DNA of 5,530 nt, from the NCBI GenBank assembly GCA_016302985.1, contig JAEDMN010000217.1, forward strand, positions 1-5,530. The letters are read 5' to 3'. This stretch comes from Kiritimatiellia bacterium (GTDB lineage Bacteria > Verrucomicrobiota > Kiritimatiellia > RFP12 > UBA1067). Below are positions 4,114-5,530 of the stretch, in pieces. Position 1 is the first letter of the stretch; every line of letters starts with the position of its first letter. A program made the translations under genes and the position numbers. The notes beneath the pieces are model-generated. The model was not told the origin of the DNA. It made no database searches and was given only the letters and a program-made list of their open reading frames with translations.

Positions 4114-5530
4114 GCTTCGCCCGCCTGCGCCCCGCGGCGCAGCCGAGGGCGTAGACGAACACGACCGCGAAGCAGAGCGCCGGCACGGCGAAACTCGCCC
4201 GCAGCGCGAGATCGCTCGTCATCAGGTTGGCGTCCCACGTCGCGTCGGCGCCCGGCACCAGGACGAAGAACGCGCTCTCCCGGGCCCCCAGCACGCCGCT
4301 CATCCAGGGCGTGACCACCGCCCCGCCGAGGATGCTCATGATCAGCCCCGCCGCCGCGAGGCGGAACGTCTTCGGATCCAGTCCCTCGAAGGCGAGGCCG
4401 TAGATCGTCGGGAACATCAGGCTCATGCAGCCACTCACGGCGATCAGGCTGAGCACGTTCGCGGAGAACGGCAGGCCGCCGACCGTGAACAGCGCCGTCG
4501 CGGGCAGGCGCATCGTCCCGACGCTGGCGAGCACCCCGCCCAGCGCGAAGACCGCGAGCAGCGCCGACGGATGGACGTACTTCATCAGCGCCGTCGCGAT
4601 CCAGCGGCAGGCGACGAAGAGGACGATCGAGACGAGGTAGTAGTTCGCCGCCTCGGTCGGGGCCACCCCCAGCTCCTTCTGGCAGTAGACGTTCAGCCAC
4701 GTCCACACCGCGATCTGCACGCCCACGTAGAAGAACTGCGCGACCACGCCGCCCACGTACTTCGGACTCCGCACCAGCGCGAACAGCATCTCCCGGTAGT
4801 CCTCCACCCACAGGACGTAGGCGACCGGCCCCAGCATGCCCAGGAGGATCCACAGCACCTTGTCCATCCCCGGGAAGAGCGCGTAGAGGACCGCCAGCGG
4901 CACGACGGCGAAGAGCCCCGCCGCGACCACGCGCGACGCGCCCGTCCGCTTCTCGCCGAGGCGGGACATGAACGGGTTGATCCGCAGGAAGAAGATCCAG
5001 ATGATCCCCGCGAGCGCGCACAGCCCCACGTACGGCACGCAGACCCAGAAGAGCTCGCCGTTCACGAGGATCCGCAGCTGCTCCGCGGGCATCCGCGCCC
5101 GCTCCTCGACCGTGGCGGGATCGAGATGCGCCAGGATCAGGCCGCGCGCGAGGAGGACGCCCAGCACGCTGCCGAGCGGATTGAACGCCTGCGCGAAGTT
5201 GAGCCGCCGCACGGCCGTCTCCGGCGGACCCAGCGCCAGCACGTAGGGATTGCACGTCGTCTCCAGCAGCGAGCATCCGGCCGCGACCACGAAGATCGCG
5301 ACGAAGTACACGTCGAAGCTGGCGAGCGTGCAGGCCGGGATGTACAGCAGCGCGCCGCACACGTACACCGCCAGGCCGATCAGCACGCCGACCCGGTACG
5401 AGAACTCCTCCACCAGGATGCTCGCGAAGATCGCCAGCACCGCGTAGGCGCCGTAGAACGCCACCTGGATGAGCCCGGCCCGCGACTGGTCCATCGTGAA
5501 GATCTTCTGAAAGGCCGGCACCAGGTTGTC
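4103..5530 (-). CDS. FucP-type sugar/H+ symporter of the major facilitator superfamily (N-terminus beyond right edge)
   Basis: An inner-membrane proton-coupled sugar carrier related to E. coli L-fucose permease FucP; 475 residues are visible. The first visible residues, DNLVPAF, align with the NDILLPQF stretch of FucP, putting the first Asp at the position of FucP Asp46. Glu90 in LLETTCNP matches FucP Glu135, and the interval (89 residues) is identical; these are the two proton/substrate residues in FucP. Further family matches are RLNFAQAFN, QFFYVGVQIAVWTW, LMFPTIYGLAFEGL and LGGAVVTPWMSG. About 45 residues are probably missing. FucP is 438 residues, so this protein is about 80 longer. Much of the excess is a central stretch (about 195-245) with two extra hydrophobic segments. 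The last codons and the TGA stop come from a heptamer repeat unit, giving the C-terminus KLEG. The substrate may be fucose, galactose or another sugar; the family does not settle it. Confidence 0.92.
   Translation of the reverse strand, partial: DNLVPAFQKIFTMDQSRAGLIQVAFYGAYAVLAIFASILVEEFSYRVGVLIGLAVYVCGALLYIPACTLASFDVYFVAIFVVAAGCSLLETTCNPYVLALGPPETAVRRLNFAQAFNPLGSVLGVLLARGLILAHLDPATVEERARMPAEQLRILVNGELFWVCVPYVGLCALAGIIWIFFLRINPFMSRLGEKRTGASRVVAAGLFAVVPLAVLYALFPGMDKVLWILLGMLGPVAYVLWVEDYREMLFALVRSPKYVGGVVAQFFYVGVQIAVWTWLNVYCQKELGVAPTEAANYYLVSIVLFVACRWIATALMKYVHPSALLAVFALGGVLASVGTMRLPATALFTVGGLPFSANVLSLIAVSGCMSLMFPTIYGLAFEGLDPKTFRLAAAGLIMSILGGAVVTPWMSGVLGARESAFFVLVPGADATWDANLMTSDLALRASFAVPALCFAVVFVYALGCAAGRRRAKLEG

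Overview
The window is a GC-rich bacterial segment in which every supportable gene lies on the minus strand. Read in the direction of transcription (high to low coordinates) it holds the following. (1) A sugar/H+ symporter of the FucP (L-fucose permease) type, missing only its N-terminus beyond the right edge. (2) A membrane-bound nucleotide-sugar 4,6-dehydratase of the WbpM/PglF/CapD family. (3) A secreted family 97 glycoside hydrolase. (4) The first 119 residues of a cofactor-independent phosphoglycerate mutase, cut by the left edge. Gaps between genes are short (89, 46 and 70 bases), so there is almost no unexplained sequence. There are no tRNA, rRNA, CRISPR or transposase signals.

The two AT-richer gaps carry the regulatory structure. 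The gap before the dehydratase (about 4014-4102) has a tandem heptamer array (TTGAAGG, five units), an inverted two-unit arm that also supplies the stop codon of the transporter, and a perfect extended -10 element (TGC-TATAAT) placed so that transcription should start at or within a base of the ATG, giving a leaderless mRNA. The gap before phosphoglycerate mutase has a second extended -10 promoter (TGG-TATCAT). The dehydratase and GH97 genes are 46 bases apart with no convincing promoter or terminator between them, so they are probably co-transcribed.

Functionally the window mixes uptake of a deoxy- or hexose sugar (FucP-like), periplasmic release of sugar from glycans (GH97 with the retaining-type Asp/Glu pair), synthesis of a 6-deoxy amino sugar nucleotide for surface glycan (dehydratase) and central glycolysis (GpmI). 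The symporter and GH97 could act together in glycan scavenging. The dehydratase is biosynthetic and need not be part of the same pathway.

The organism is most likely a Gram-negative-type glycan degrader. High GC, a signal-peptide GH97, a FucP-type carrier, a GpmI with an IIRDGWG start and intergenic TTGAAGG heptamers together suggest the PVC group (Verrucomicrobiota/Kiritimatiellota/Lentisphaerota). This placement is inference from general impression, not from a search. The most unusual points are two proteins whose domain layout departs from family norm (a dehydratase lacking the middle nucleotide-binding domain and a FucP-like carrier with two extra hydrophobic segments) and the repeat/leaderless-promoter gap between them. 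I do not see a clear new multi-gene defence or mobile system here.
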